The notes under the pieces are model-generated. The model was not told where the DNA came from. It searched no databases and saw nothing but the letters and a program-made list of their open reading frames with translations. From the NCBI GenBank assembly GCA_944382125.1, contig CALWMV010000003.1, forward strand, positions 1-64,000: 64,000 nt of DNA, given 5' to 3'. Positions within the stretch are counted from its first letter, which is position 1. Each line of letters begins with the position of its first letter. Source of the stretch: an uncultured Lachnospiraceae bacterium (GTDB lineage Bacteria > Bacillota > Clostridia > Lachnospirales > Lachnospiraceae). Below are positions 1 to 7,639 of this stretch, piece by piece. Made by a program: the position numbers and the translations under genes.

Positions 1-11
1 CTTGCGAGCAT

Positions 12-54
12 AGTATATATCTTATTGTTAGCACTGTCAATAAACGAGTGCTAA
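12..54 (-). promoter_or_regulatory. CIRCE operator overlapping a sigma-A promoter that fires left out of the window
   Basis: Positions 28-54 read TTAGCACTG-N9-GAGTGCTAA, the HrcA-binding CIRCE inverted repeat with one mismatch in the left arm. On the minus strand a -35 TTGACA (35-40) and a -10 TATACT (12-17) are separated by exactly 17 bp, and the operator overlaps the -35. This is the standard layout of HrcA-repressed heat-shock operons (groES-groEL or hrcA-grpE-dnaK). The controlled gene lies beyond the left edge, so its identity is inferred. Confidence 0.9.
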
Positions 55-179
55 TCAATCTATAAAAAAAATATAAATTCTCATTTAAGCTTCCGACATC
101 TGCCGGCTTTCCTCTCCTTCTGATGGATTTGTCTCTCTCGTTTCTGCTTCCATAGACCCGTATAAGGATAATAAGGCAA

Positions 180-222
180 TAAAAAAGACCCTTACGATAC
201 CTTCATGGCTGAACGAAAGGGC
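180..222 (-). terminator. Probable intrinsic terminator of the nucleoside transporter operon
   Basis: On the minus strand an imperfect stem pairs GGCCCTT with AAGGGTC. A T-T mismatch, a further CG pair step and an inner TTCA/TGAA hairpin follow, and a run of six T comes after the stem. It lies about 190 nt beyond the lipoprotein stop codon. A 56-codon open frame (85-255) also crosses it, so the call is not certain. Confidence 0.55.
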
Positions 223-413
223 CTCTGTTTTAAATATCAATTTTTCCAAGGTGCTTCAGGAGGCCCTGGTGGCCAGGATCTGCTCTTCAAATCAGGCCCG
301 TTGAGCTCCATCAGCACTCCGACATCCTGCGATCTGCTATACTGCGGTCATGTATGTTCTCTTTTTTATAGCTTCGTGATCTGACCGCACCGCAATCTGC
401 AGGTGATTTCCGA
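223..413 (-). other. Structured 3' region downstream of the BMP lipoprotein gene; no recognised gene
   Basis: This gap holds several perfect short inverted repeats: TGCGGTCA (343-350) with TGACCGCA (382-389), GGTGCT (250-255) with AGCACT (313-318, one G-T pair), GGAG (259-262) with CTCC (306-309), and CCTGG (265-269) with CCAGG (273-277). A 24-codon minus-strand ORF (237-311) has GGAG five bases before its ATG. I do not recognise an RNA family or a peptide. It may simply be a structured 3' UTR. Confidence 0.35.
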
Positions 414-1496
414 TCAGTTTGTATAGTCCGGTGTGAGCACGAGGCTGCCGTCGATAAGGGACTGCTTCACAGCCTCTACCTGTTCGATCACATCCTCGGG
501 TACTGCGCTTGAGTAGGGCGCTATGCCGATGACGCCCTCCGCAAGGCCGGGGTTCTCAAGTCCGCCGAATTCTCCTGCGTCAATAATGTCGATCTGGGAG
601 GTTATCATGGTGGGCACGCTTACGAGGAGGGAGGTCAGGCAAAGTCCGTCATCCACGAAGGAAGCCTGGTCTGAGGTATAGCCTATGCAGTAAACGCCCT
701 GCTCATTGCAGGCCTCAAAGGCACCAAGTCCGGTCTCGTCGCAGGTCTGAAGGATGACGTCTACTCCCTGCTCTATCATGGCAAGGGCTGTCTCCTTACC
801 TATGGAGGAGTCATTGAAAGTACCTGTGATAACTGTCCTTACATCTATGTCAGGATTGGCTGCAAGAGCGCCCTCAACGTAGGCATTCTTATCCGAGCAC
901 TGGGTGGTGTTGTCTCCGCCGCCGATGTAGCCTATGACCCCGCTCTCGCTCATAAGGGCTGCCAGATATCCGCAGACATAAGCTCCCTCATACTCCTTAT
1001 AGTCATAGAAGGCTATATTGCCGGGAAGCTCCTCGTCGCCTGCCGGGGGATTGCCGGTTATGAAGAAGTATCTGTCGGGATAGTCCTGAGCTACTCTCAC
1101 GCAGGCATCTCCATACTGAACGCCATGTCCGATGATGAAGTCATAGCCGTCCTCGCAGTAGGTACGGAAGGTGGACTCCATATCTGCGGACTGCACATCC
1201 TCCGTATAGGCGATCTCATAGCCCTGCTCCTCAAGGGTAAGCAGGCCTTCGTAAGCGCCCTGGTTCCATGACTGGTCGGTAATGTAGCCGGGAAGCAGTA
1301 TGGCTATGCTGTCAACTGCGCTCGAAGCCTCAGTCTCTTCTGCGGTCTCTTCAGCTCCTTCAGAAGCCTCTGCCTCTGCTTTTGTCTCTGCAGCTGCTGC
1401 CTCTGTTTCAGCCTCAGATCCTCCGCAGGCTGTAAGGGCTGCCATCATTACTGATGCTGCCATAAGTACGGGCAATGCTTTTTTCAGATCTCTCAT
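414..1496 (-). CDS. BMP-family nucleoside-binding lipoprotein (ABC transporter substrate-binding protein)
   Basis: Extracellular substrate-binding protein of a BmpA/PnrA-type nucleoside importer. It starts with a lipoprotein signal peptide whose lipobox ends LTAC, putting the lipidated Cys at residue 24. A low-complexity Ala/Glu/Thr linker to about residue 62 tethers the domain to the membrane. The rest (about 65-350) is the periplasmic-binding fold of the Bmp family, with the ..YGDACVRVAQDYPD.. and GYIGGGDN-type segments seen in nucleoside receptors. The ATG is preceded by GGAGGAG. It is the last gene of the operon; a perfect 7-bp hairpin (1512-1529) just upstream may raise its expression over the permeases. 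Nucleoside specificity is inferred from family and neighbours. Confidence 0.9.
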   Translation of the reverse strand: MRDLKKALPVLMAASVMMAALTACGGSEAETEAAAAETKAEAEASEGAEETAEETEASSAVDSIAILLPGYITDQSWNQGAYEGLLTLEEQGYEIAYTEDVQSADMESTFRTYCEDGYDFIIGHGVQYGDACVRVAQDYPDRYFFITGNPPAGDEELPGNIAFYDYKEYEGAYVCGYLAALMSESGVIGYIGGGDNTTQCSDKNAYVEGALAANPDIDVRTVITGTFNDSSIGKETALAMIEQGVDVILQTCDETGLGAFEACNEQGVYCIGYTSDQASFVDDGLCLTSLLVSVPTMITSQIDIIDAGEFGGLENPGLAEGVIGIAPYSSAVPEDVIEQVEAVKQSLIDGSLVLTPDYTN

Positions 1497-1511
1497 TTTT
1501 CTCCTCCATTT

Positions 1512-1565
1512 GAAAATGCTGTCATTTTCCGATAAGTATCTATATGAAGCCCTGCCGGGGCTGTC
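1512..1565 (-). promoter_or_regulatory. Two intercistronic hairpins before the binding-protein gene
   Basis: GAAAATG (1512-1518) pairs with CATTTTC (1523-1529) around a 4-nt loop, and AGCCC (1551-1555) pairs with GGGCT (1561-1565). Both fall between the downstream permease gene and the lipoprotein gene, directly before the ribosome-binding site. Such hairpins often mark RNA processing or stability sites that raise binding-protein levels; that function is inferred. Confidence 0.4.
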
Positions 1566-1568
1566 ATA

Positions 1569-2510
1569 TCAGCGCTGTTCCTCATTATAGGGCTTTCCCA
1601 GGGCCTTCGGTGCATGTATGTTCCAGCCGAAGAGCATAAGGCTCAGCAGGGTGACTATATAGGGCAGTGCCACAAAGAACTGGTAGGGCAGTTCAGAGCC
1701 CATGGCCTGGAGACGAAGCTGCAGGGCCTGGACCGTTCCGAAGAGCAGAGCCGCCAGCACTGAAAGCACCGGATTCCAACGGGCCAGGATGGTCACGGCA
1801 AGGCAGATAAATCCGCGGCCCGCGGACATATTTTCAGTATAGGCTCCCACTATGCCGCAGGAAAGAAAGGCTCCCGCTATGCCGGCCATAAAGCCGCAGA
1901 ACATATATCCGAAGTATCTTACGGGCTTGACCCTGACTCCTGCAGATCGTGCCGCCTTGGGATTTTCTCCCGTGGCTTCGATCTGAAGTCCGAAGCGGGT
2001 ACGCTTGAGCACGTAAAGGGTAAATACGGCCATCAGTACGGCAATGTATACGAGTATATTCTGATCGAAAAATATCTCCCCTATCACGGGTATGTCGGAA
2101 AGCACCGGTATCTTTATCGACTCCAGGATCTCCACCTTCGCCCTGTCAGTCCGTACGCCGAAGATGGCACGGTAGAGGAAATTGGTGAAGCCTATGGCAA
2201 AGAGGTTGACCATGATGCCTACCACCGACTGATCCTGCTTTCGGTTCACGCACCAGAAGGCACTGATCAGGGCGGTGAGCATGCCTGAAAGTCCTCCGCA
2301 GAGGATGCCGAGGGCGAGGCTTCCCGTAAAATATGCCCCTATAAATGAGATCAGTGCAGCTATCAGCATCTGACCCTCCAGGCCTATGTTCATGACGCCG
2401 GTCTTCTCCGCCACAACTTCTCCGACAGAGCCCAGTATAAGCGGAACGCTCATCCTGACTCCTGCAGCAAAAAGGGGTATCAGAAATGCTGCCGTAAGGA
2501 ATTCATTCAT
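1569..2510 (-). CDS. Nucleoside ABC transporter permease (second subunit)
   Basis: Inner-membrane permease of the BPD_transp_2 family (YufQ/NupC-like), 313 residues, with about eight to ten hydrophobic segments along its whole length. Family hallmarks include EKTGVMNIGLEGQML near residues 34-48, the loop where these permeases contact the ATPase, and ENPKAARSAGV later. It pairs with the permease encoded just upstream to form the heterodimeric channel. Its start codon overlaps the stop of that gene (ATGA), indicating translational coupling. The substrate, nucleosides, is inferred from the BMP-type binding protein; a simple-sugar permease is the main alternative. Confidence 0.88.
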   Translation of the reverse strand: MNEFLTAAFLIPLFAAGVRMSVPLILGSVGEVVAEKTGVMNIGLEGQMLIAALISFIGAYFTGSLALGILCGGLSGMLTALISAFWCVNRKQDQSVVGIMVNLFAIGFTNFLYRAIFGVRTDRAKVEILESIKIPVLSDIPVIGEIFFDQNILVYIAVLMAVFTLYVLKRTRFGLQIEATGENPKAARSAGVRVKPVRYFGYMFCGFMAGIAGAFLSCGIVGAYTENMSAGRGFICLAVTILARWNPVLSVLAALLFGTVQALQLRLQAMGSELPYQFFVALPYIVTLLSLMLFGWNIHAPKALGKPYNEEQR

Positions 2511-3634
2511 GCCTTTGCCTCCCTTCCTGCTGACTTTTTCCTGAGAAGTCCCTTCCCGGGCTCCGAGATCAGGCTCATGCCCAGGAGTATGAAGAGTACT
2601 ATCAGGGCCTCAAGCATGTTTACAAAGAGGGAAGATACTCCGGTCTTGACCTGCATGGCCTCTGAGCCGGACTCCAGGGCTGCCAGAAGTATGGAGGACA
2701 GCGTCACTCCTATGGGATCCAGCATGCCAAGGAGGGCTGCCACCACTCCGGTCAGTCCGTAGGAACCCGCCAGTCCTTCCAGGAGCCTGGTCTGGGTGCC
2801 TGCCACCTCTATGGCACCGGCAAGCCCCGTAAATACTCCGCTCAAGCACATTATGACTATATAGTATCTGGTCCTTTTTATGCCCGCGTATCTCGCGGCT
2901 TCAGGGCTGCCGCCCAGAACTCTTATCTTGAATCCGAAACGGGTGCGGTACATGACTACCGCATATATGATCATGGCTGCTATGGCTATGATGATCCCCA
3001 GATTCATACGGGAGCCCTCAAAAAGTCTGGGGAGCTCCGCAGCTATCTTTGCTGACTGGGGTATGTTGCCTTCGGGATCCCTTAAGGGATAGTATACGCA
3101 CCAGCTCAGAAGCTGCAGTGCGATATAGTTGAGCAGCAGGGTGGTGATGATCTCACTGGCCTTGAAGAAGGATTTCACAAAGCCCGCTATGCCTGCCCAG
3201 AGGGCTGCAAAGAGGGCTGCCGCTGCCATGCCCAGGGGAAGGGAAAATGCTCCAAGGGACTCGCCCAGGGCGGAGGTCCCCACAAGGGTCATGCCTATGG
3301 CTCCGAGGCAGATCTGTCCCTCGCCTCCCAGATTGCTTAACTTGGCACTGAAGGCAAAGGAGACTCCCACTGCCGTAAGCAGTATGGGCGTCAGTCTTAT
3401 GCTGAGCTCTCCTATGCTGGAAAATGACCTGAAGGGCCTTATCAGCAGATAAAAATACGCGGTAAAGGGATCCACTCCCAGTATCAGAAGGAATACCGCG
3501 CCGATGAGCAGAGCAGCAAATACCGACAGGAGTATGATGAGCAGCTTTTTTGCGAAGCCCTCCTCATGGAGCCTGCTGATCCTTTCTCCGAAAGCAGACT
3601 TATTATCCTGTTTTTCCTCAGTCTGCTTTTCCAT
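2507..3634 (-). CDS. Nucleoside ABC transporter permease (first subunit)
   Basis: Membrane permease of the BPD_transp_2 family (YufP/NupB-like). The first 35 or so residues are charged and cytoplasmic; multiple transmembrane helices follow. The coupling-loop segment LSNLGGEGQICLGAIG and a later GGSPEAARYAGI match the partner permease and this family. I place the start at the ATG at 3634 because GGGAGGTG lies 6 bases upstream; the longer frame would start inside that ribosome-binding site. It overlaps the end of the ATPase gene by 17 bases and its own stop overlaps the next permease start. Confidence 0.88.
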   Translation of the reverse strand: MEKQTEEKQDNKSAFGERISRLHEEGFAKKLLIILLSVFAALLIGAVFLLILGVDPFTAYFYLLIRPFRSFSSIGELSIRLTPILLTAVGVSFAFSAKLSNLGGEGQICLGAIGMTLVGTSALGESLGAFSLPLGMAAAALFAALWAGIAGFVKSFFKASEIITTLLLNYIALQLLSWCVYYPLRDPEGNIPQSAKIAAELPRLFEGSRMNLGIIIAIAAMIIYAVVMYRTRFGFKIRVLGGSPEAARYAGIKRTRYYIVIMCLSGVFTGLAGAIEVAGTQTRLLEGLAGSYGLTGVVAALLGMLDPIGVTLSSILLAALESGSEAMQVKTGVSSLFVNMLEALIVLFILLGMSLISEPGKGLLRKKSAGREAKA

Positions 3635-5237
3635 CCGCAGCACCTCCCATCATCAGCATTCCTATCTCTCTGACCGTTGTTTCCTCCGGTCTCCTTTCTC
3701 CTACTATCTTTCCCTTATACATGACTATCAGTCTGTCCGAAAGGGAAAAAAGCTCGTCAAAGTCTCCGGACAGAAGCAGGACTCCGCAGCCTGCCTTTTT
3801 GGCCTCGACTATCTTTTCTCTTATGAACATTGCAGCCCTGATATCCAGTCCTCTGGTTGGATACTCGCATATCAGGAGCTTCGGAGTCTCTCTCAGGCTT
3901 CTGGCCATGATAAATTTCTGGAGATTTCCTCCGGAGAGCTGGGCCGTGCGCTCATCCACGCCCCTGGTCCTTACATCATAGCTTTCTATGGCCTCCGCAG
4001 CCTCTTCCCTTACCTTATGGTAGTCTATGATCGGTCCCCTCCTGGGAGGGTCATAGTTACGAAGCAGCCAGTTTTCATAGAGAGGGAAATCCGGCACGCT
4101 GCCTATATTGTTCCTGTCAGCCGGGACATATTGTATATGATTTCTTACAAAGGTTCTGGGAGAATAGGTGGATACCTCCGTCCCGTCTATGAAGACCTTC
4201 CCGCCCTTTGCATGACGTACTCCCGCCAGGGTCTCTGCAAGCTCTGTCTGTCCGTTGCCGTCAACTCCGGCTATGCCTACTATCTCTCCGGCATGTATAT
4301 CGAGATCGACTCCGTTGAGGGTCATGACCTTACGCTTATCCCTGGCACGAAGTCCCCTTGCACTTACCACCACTTCTCCGGCTGTGCCTTCCCTGTGATC
4401 GGGGATCTGCATGTCGATGTCCTCGCCCACCATCAGACGTACCAGGCCTTCCCTGTCTGCCTCGGAAGCATCAAGCTCCTTTACCACCCTTCCGCGGGTA
4501 AGGACGGTGATCCTCCTGCTTATCCTGAGCACCTCGTCAAGCTTATGACTTATGAATATGACTCCCTTTCCCTCTGCGGTCAGATTTCCGATGATCTCAA
4601 AGAGGCTGTCACATTCCTGGGGAGGGAGTACGGCTGTGGGCTCATCAAATATAAGCACATCTGCTCCGGTATAAAGCAGCTTGAGTATCTCCACCTTCTG
4701 CTGCATGCCTATACCGAGCTGCTCCACGGGGCTTTCTATGTCCACGTCTATATGATACTGCTGCTGCAGCTTCTCAATGCGCTCCTTTACCTTTTTCCTG
4801 TCTCTGGGCACAAACAGGCGATCATCCTCAAGGAGGGAGATATTGTCTATGGCTGAAAGCACCTCTACCAGCATGAAATGCTGATGCACCATGCCGATCT
4901 TATGCCTGATGGCATCCTTGGGAGATCTGATGCGGACCTTTTCGCCGTTTATGCTTATGGTCCCGGAGTCCGGCTTATACATGCCGTATATGATATTCAT
5001 GAGGGTACTCTTGCCTGCTCCGTTCTCTCCGAGCACTGCATGCACCTCTCCCGGATATACCCTGAGGTCTATATGATCATTGGCCACAAAACTGCCGAAG
5101 CTCTTTGTGATCCCTTTCAATTCCAAAAGCGGCGTCCTGTTCTGCATCCGGTCCTTATCCTCCATCTCACTTCCGCAGATCTCCATAGAACATTCAAACG
5201 GCAGAGTGCCGTTGATGCAGTCTGATCTTTGCATCAT
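3618..5237 (-). CDS. Nucleoside ABC transporter ATP-binding protein (two fused NBDs)
   Basis: Fused tandem ATPase of the YufO/RbsA type. The first nucleotide-binding domain has Walker A GENGAGKST, Walker B VLIFDEPTAVL and an atypical signature LGIGMQQK. The second carries the degenerate P-loop GVDGNGQTEL, the proper signature LSGGNLQK and LLICEYPTRGLD. One active and one degenerate site is usual for BMP and simple-sugar importers. The start is uncertain: the longest frame begins at 5237, but the ATGs at 5165 and 5147 precede the conserved PLLELKGITKSFG more closely and have GGAAG or GGAGG upstream. It lies 26 bp or more after the cyclo-ligase-like gene. Confidence 0.9.
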   Translation of the reverse strand: MMQRSDCINGTLPFECSMEICGSEMEDKDRMQNRTPLLELKGITKSFGSFVANDHIDLRVYPGEVHAVLGENGAGKSTLMNIIYGMYKPDSGTISINGEKVRIRSPKDAIRHKIGMVHQHFMLVEVLSAIDNISLLEDDRLFVPRDRKKVKERIEKLQQQYHIDVDIESPVEQLGIGMQQKVEILKLLYTGADVLIFDEPTAVLPPQECDSLFEIIGNLTAEGKGVIFISHKLDEVLRISRRITVLTRGRVVKELDASEADREGLVRLMVGEDIDMQIPDHREGTAGEVVVSARGLRARDKRKVMTLNGVDLDIHAGEIVGIAGVDGNGQTELAETLAGVRHAKGGKVFIDGTEVSTYSPRTFVRNHIQYVPADRNNIGSVPDFPLYENWLLRNYDPPRRGPIIDYHKVREEAAEAIESYDVRTRGVDERTAQLSGGNLQKFIMARSLRETPKLLICEYPTRGLDIRAAMFIREKIVEAKKAGCGVLLLSGDFDELFSLSDRLIVMYKGKIVGERRPEETTVREIGMLMMGGAADGKAD

Positions 5238-5262
5238 CTGGCGGTCTCTGCCGCAGTTAAAT

Positions 5263-6021
5263 TTACTTGCAGTGCACCCGGCACCAGAGCTCCTGTACCG
5301 GAGGTATCTGCTCCCTCATGCCCGGAGCCAGCCTGCTCCAGATTATGCCCTTATTGGGACGGGGGAATTCATGCCTTGTTTCTATTATGCGTGTAGGTGT
5401 AACTATATAGTCGATGGCTGTGTCATAGTCCTCCACAGTAACATCCACGTCTGCTACCTGACAGTCATGTCCTGCTCCTATTATCACGGTGCTGTCATCG
5501 GCTATGCCACAGCTGCTCAGCATCGCCCACTCCAGGTCGAAGTAACCGTGTCCCTTTCCGAAACGGATACCGCTGGGAGTGATGGCCGAGGCTCCGGTCA
5601 CCATCATGTCTATGTGTCCGACGGACTCCTTGAGCTGCTCAAGGGTCTGATGCTTCCAGTAGCGGGAAACTCCATCCAGCAGGGAAGCCAGCTCCTCCTT
5701 GCCCTCGGGTATCTGTCCGGGCTTTATGAGGAAAAAGCCTCTGGTTATCCCGTAGTTTGTCATGACCACAGTCTTCTTATCCAGAAATGCCCTCTCACGG
5801 AGAGTCTCCAGGTTGTTGTCCGGAGTAATAAAAATGACCTGGGCCTGCTTATACATATCCGTGTTCACAAGCAGCTCCGTTCCCTTCTCGCTGCCCTCGT
5901 AATCACAGATAAACTCCGAAAACTCCCAGCTGAACTTGGAATCCGGCTTTGCCACCTTGATAAGCTCTTCCCAGATCCTGATCCTTGCGGTCTTTGCGTC
6001 GATCTTCTTATTGGAATCCAT
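5263..6021 (-). CDS. 5-formyltetrahydrofolate cyclo-ligase-like protein (MTHFS-domain)
   Basis: About 252 residues, related to methenyltetrahydrofolate synthetase (5-FCL), which converts 5-formyl-THF to 5,10-methenyl-THF with ATP. The family's C-terminal ATP/folate motif is recognisable as GIRFGKGHGYFDLEW (classical form GxRLGxGGGYYD), but the first Gly-Gly is altered, and the protein is longer than typical 5-FCL (about 190). It resembles the MTHFSD-type branch whose reaction is not settled. The start at 6021 is favoured because AGGAG lies 7 bases upstream; longer starts run through that site. It is the first gene of the nucleoside importer operon, so a role in purine or one-carbon salvage is possible. 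Confidence 0.75.
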   Translation of the reverse strand: MDSNKKIDAKTARIRIWEELIKVAKPDSKFSWEFSEFICDYEGSEKGTELLVNTDMYKQAQVIFITPDNNLETLRERAFLDKKTVVMTNYGITRGFFLIKPGQIPEGKEELASLLDGVSRYWKHQTLEQLKESVGHIDMMVTGASAITPSGIRFGKGHGYFDLEWAMLSSCGIADDSTVIIGAGHDCQVADVDVTVEDYDTAIDYIVTPTRIIETRHEFPRPNKGIIWSRLAPGMREQIPPVQELWCRVHCK

Positions 6022-6065
6022 CGTCATTCTCCTCATGATTATACAAAAACGATAAACTTTTTTTA

Positions 6066-6095
6066 ATCATAATGGCTTTAAGTACAGACTGTCAA
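6066..6095 (-). promoter_or_regulatory. Sigma-A promoter of the nucleoside importer operon
   Basis: The minus strand shows -35 TTGACA (6090-6095), an 18-bp spacer and -10 TATGAT (6066-6071), about 45 bases before the first gene's ATG. A second TATAAT sits closer to the start but lacks a matching -35. Confidence 0.7.
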
Positions 6096-6186
6096 TAACG
6101 GGTAAATTTTTCGGAAAGATTATGTAATTTATGTCTTTTTTGCAGGAAAGTTTGTAAGTAATTACATATGGAGTTAGTCTCTCCTT

Positions 6187-6390
6187 TTATGATATGCTTA
6201 TTAAAATACAGAAAAAACGCCCATCAGCAGCCTCAGTCAGGCGTCCGGGCTCCCTTCTGCAGGCCTCCTCAAGTCCCTGCTCTGCGATCCTGAGGCCGTA
6301 GCTTAAAGTCGCATTGGTCAGGGTGATGGGAGTCCCTTTCAGCTTCGCTGTCAGCTGCTCTGAGGGCGTTTTCATGTTGTTCTGAGACAA
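6187..6390 (-). pseudogene. Remnant of the C-terminal end of alanine dehydrogenase
   Basis: A 67-codon frame downstream of the rplL terminator contains ITLTNATLSYGLRIAEQG followed by LEEACRREPGRL. This lines up well with the conserved C-terminus of L-alanine dehydrogenase (for example IALTNVTVPYALQIANKG followed by a KALxxNPAL-like helix). Nothing upstream of it matches the catalytic or NAD-binding domains: the preceding bases are the rplL terminator. A hairpin with ACGCC (6217-6221) and GGCGT (6240-6244) followed by six T on the minus strand may be the old gene's terminator. I infer a deleted ald gene of which only about 35-40 recognisable codons survive. The match is from memory of the family. 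Confidence 0.5.
6212..6244 (-). terminator. Terminator-like hairpin at the end of the ald remnant
   Basis: On the minus strand ACGCC pairs with GGCGT and is followed by TTTTTT. The loop is long (18 nt) and the stem only 5-6 bp, so it is moderate evidence. It sits where a terminator of the lost gene would be. Confidence 0.45.
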
Positions 6391-6410
6391 AATGTTGTTT
6401 AATTTGTTGT

Positions 6411-6440
6411 TAAAAAAGAGGACCGCATATGCGATCCTCT
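6411..6440 (-). terminator. Terminator of the rplJ-rplL operon
   Basis: AGAGGA (6417-6422) pairs with TCCTCT (6435-6440); a near-palindromic CGCATATGCG lies inside, and a run of six T follows on the minus strand. It lies 28 bases after the rplL stop codon. Confidence 0.9.
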
Positions 6441-6467
6441 CTGTTTAAGCCAATATATGCTTTTTGA

Positions 6468-6839
6468 TTACTTAAGAGTAACCTTAGCGCCCTCAGCCTC
6501 AAGCTTAGCCTTGATGTCGTCAGCGGTAGCCTTGTCAGCACCCTCCTTGACCATCTTGGGAGCTCCCTCAACGAGGTCCTTAGCTTCCTTAAGTCCAAGG
6601 CCGGTGATCTCACGAACGACCTTGATAACCTTGATCTTGTTTGCGCCAGCCTCTGTAAGCTCTACGTCAAACTCAGTCTTCTCCTCAGCGGGTGCTGCTG
6701 CGCCTGCTGCTGCCATAACAACGCCTGCTGCTGCAGATACGCCGAACTCTTCCTCACATGCCTTAACGAGCTCATTAAGCTCAAGTACAGACATCTCCTT
6801 GATAGCTTCGATAAACTCAGCTGTGGTCATCTTTGCCAT
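6468..6839 (-). CDS. rplL: Ribosomal protein bL12 (L7/L12)
   Basis: Acidic stalk protein of the large ribosomal subunit, which recruits and activates translation GTPases (EF-G, EF-Tu, IF2). At 123 residues it has the normal length. The N-terminal dimerisation helix ([21 protein letters not shown]) is followed by the Ala/Gly-rich hinge ([11 protein letters not shown]) and the globular C-terminal domain with [20 protein letters not shown] and the final GAKVTLK. It follows rplJ in the usual order. A hairpin with 7-bp arms TGTTCAT/ATGAACA (6874-6906) precedes it and may help give the excess of L12 needed for its multicopy stalk. Confidence 0.98.
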   Translation of the reverse strand: MAKMTTAEFIEAIKEMSVLELNELVKACEEEFGVSAAAGVVMAAAGAAAPAEEKTEFDVELTEAGANKIKVIKVVREITGLGLKEAKDLVEGAPKMVKEGADKATADDIKAKLEAEGAKVTLK

Positions 6840-6873
6840 GATATTTTCCTCCGTAATTGTTTAGAACCGATTT

Positions 6874-6906
6874 TGTTCATGCCGCCGGCTTTCCGCCCTA
6901 TGAACA
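6874..6906 (-). promoter_or_regulatory. Hairpin in the rplJ-rplL intercistronic region
   Basis: Perfect 7-bp arms TGTTCAT and ATGAACA flank a GC-rich loop, about 35 bases before the rplL start. The rplJ-rplL spacer is a known site of differential expression in bacteria; the role here is inferred. Confidence 0.4.
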
Positions 6907-6994
6907 GCTCTATGCTGCCTTTTCTTTAAGCTGCGGATCACTGCCCTGTGCGGCTTTCTGAAATGTTTCAGTCGTTATGCTGCCCTCAGAGAGA

Positions 6995-7573
6995 TCACTC
7001 TGCTGCGGGAGCTTCCTCTGCAGGTGCTGCCTCTGCTTCTGCAGGAGCTGCTTCCTCTGCTGCGGTCTCCTCTGCCTTTGCTGATGCTCCACCACCCTGC
7101 TCTGCGATCTGATTGAGAACTCTTGCGAAGTTCGAAAGCGGAGACTTGAGGGATCCGAGCAGCTTGGAGATGAGCTCCTCTCTGCCGGGGATGGTAGCGA
7201 TCGTGCCGATACCTGCCTTGTCGTAGTACTGTCCCTCAACTACTCCTGCCTTGAGCTCAAGTACCTTGATGTCCTTGGCATACTTTGCAACTATACGTGC
7301 AGGTGCCGTGGCATCGGTCTTGGAAACGGCAAGGGCTGTGGGGCCTTCAAGATCGGGAGCAAGAGCTTCGAACTCTGTACCTGCAGCAGCTCTCTTGATC
7401 AGCGTGTTCTTGTATACCTTGTAGCTTACGCCGTTCTCACGGAGTTCCTTACGAAGCTTCGTATCCTGTTCCACCGTGATTCCAAGGTACCTTACGGCAA
7501 CTGCTGACTGAGCTCCGTCAAGCATCTCCTTGATCTCGTCTACGATAGGCTGTTTAAGCTCTACCTTAGCCAT
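6995..7573 (-). CDS. rplJ: Ribosomal protein uL10
   Basis: Base of the L12 stalk; binds 23S rRNA and several L12 dimers, and represses its own operon by binding the leader RNA. The core (about 1-165) is normal, starting AKVELKQPIVDEIKEML. The last 28 or so residues are an Ala/Glu/Pro low-complexity tail that lengthens the protein to 192 residues, against about 165 in well-studied homologues. The ATG has GGAGG nine bases upstream. It is preceded by a recognisable L10 leader and its own promoter, so it can be expressed separately from rplK-rplA upstream. Confidence 0.97.
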   Translation of the reverse strand: MAKVELKQPIVDEIKEMLDGAQSAVAVRYLGITVEQDTKLRKELRENGVSYKVYKNTLIKRAAAGTEFEALAPDLEGPTALAVSKTDATAPARIVAKYAKDIKVLELKAGVVEGQYYDKAGIGTIATIPGREELISKLLGSLKSPLSNFARVLNQIAEQGGGASAKAEETAAEEAAPAEAEAAPAEEAPAAE

Positions 7574-7620
7574 GCTTATACCTCCTTGTTATTATGCTGC
7601 TACCCTGCCTGGAGGGTATA

Positions 7621-7637
7621 TGCCGTCTCAGACGGCA
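7621..7637 (-). promoter_or_regulatory. Hairpin in the rplJ 5' UTR
   Basis: TGCCGTCT-n-AGACGGCA forms an almost loop-free palindrome between the attenuator and the ribosome-binding site. A second hairpin, TACCCT/AGGGTA (7601-7618), lies next to the SD region. They may be part of the alternative pairing used in L10/L12 control. Confidence 0.4.
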
Positions 7638-7639
7638 AA

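Noticed and set aside
250..330. tRNA-Sec (selC) gene
   Set aside because: Only the CTTCAAA loop and a D-arm-like GGCC/GGCC hairpin resemble it. The anticodon stem does not pair, and no T-arm or 3' CCA is visible.
3504..4856. 450-codon plus-strand ORF opposite the ABC ATPase gene
   Set aside because: It is a shadow of the minus-strand ATPase: the other strand carries intact Walker motifs, while this frame has no recognisable domain or ribosome-binding site.
5080..6066. 328-codon plus-strand ORF over the cyclo-ligase-like gene
   Set aside because: Antisense shadow with no domain and no upstream signals; the minus-strand gene is well supported.
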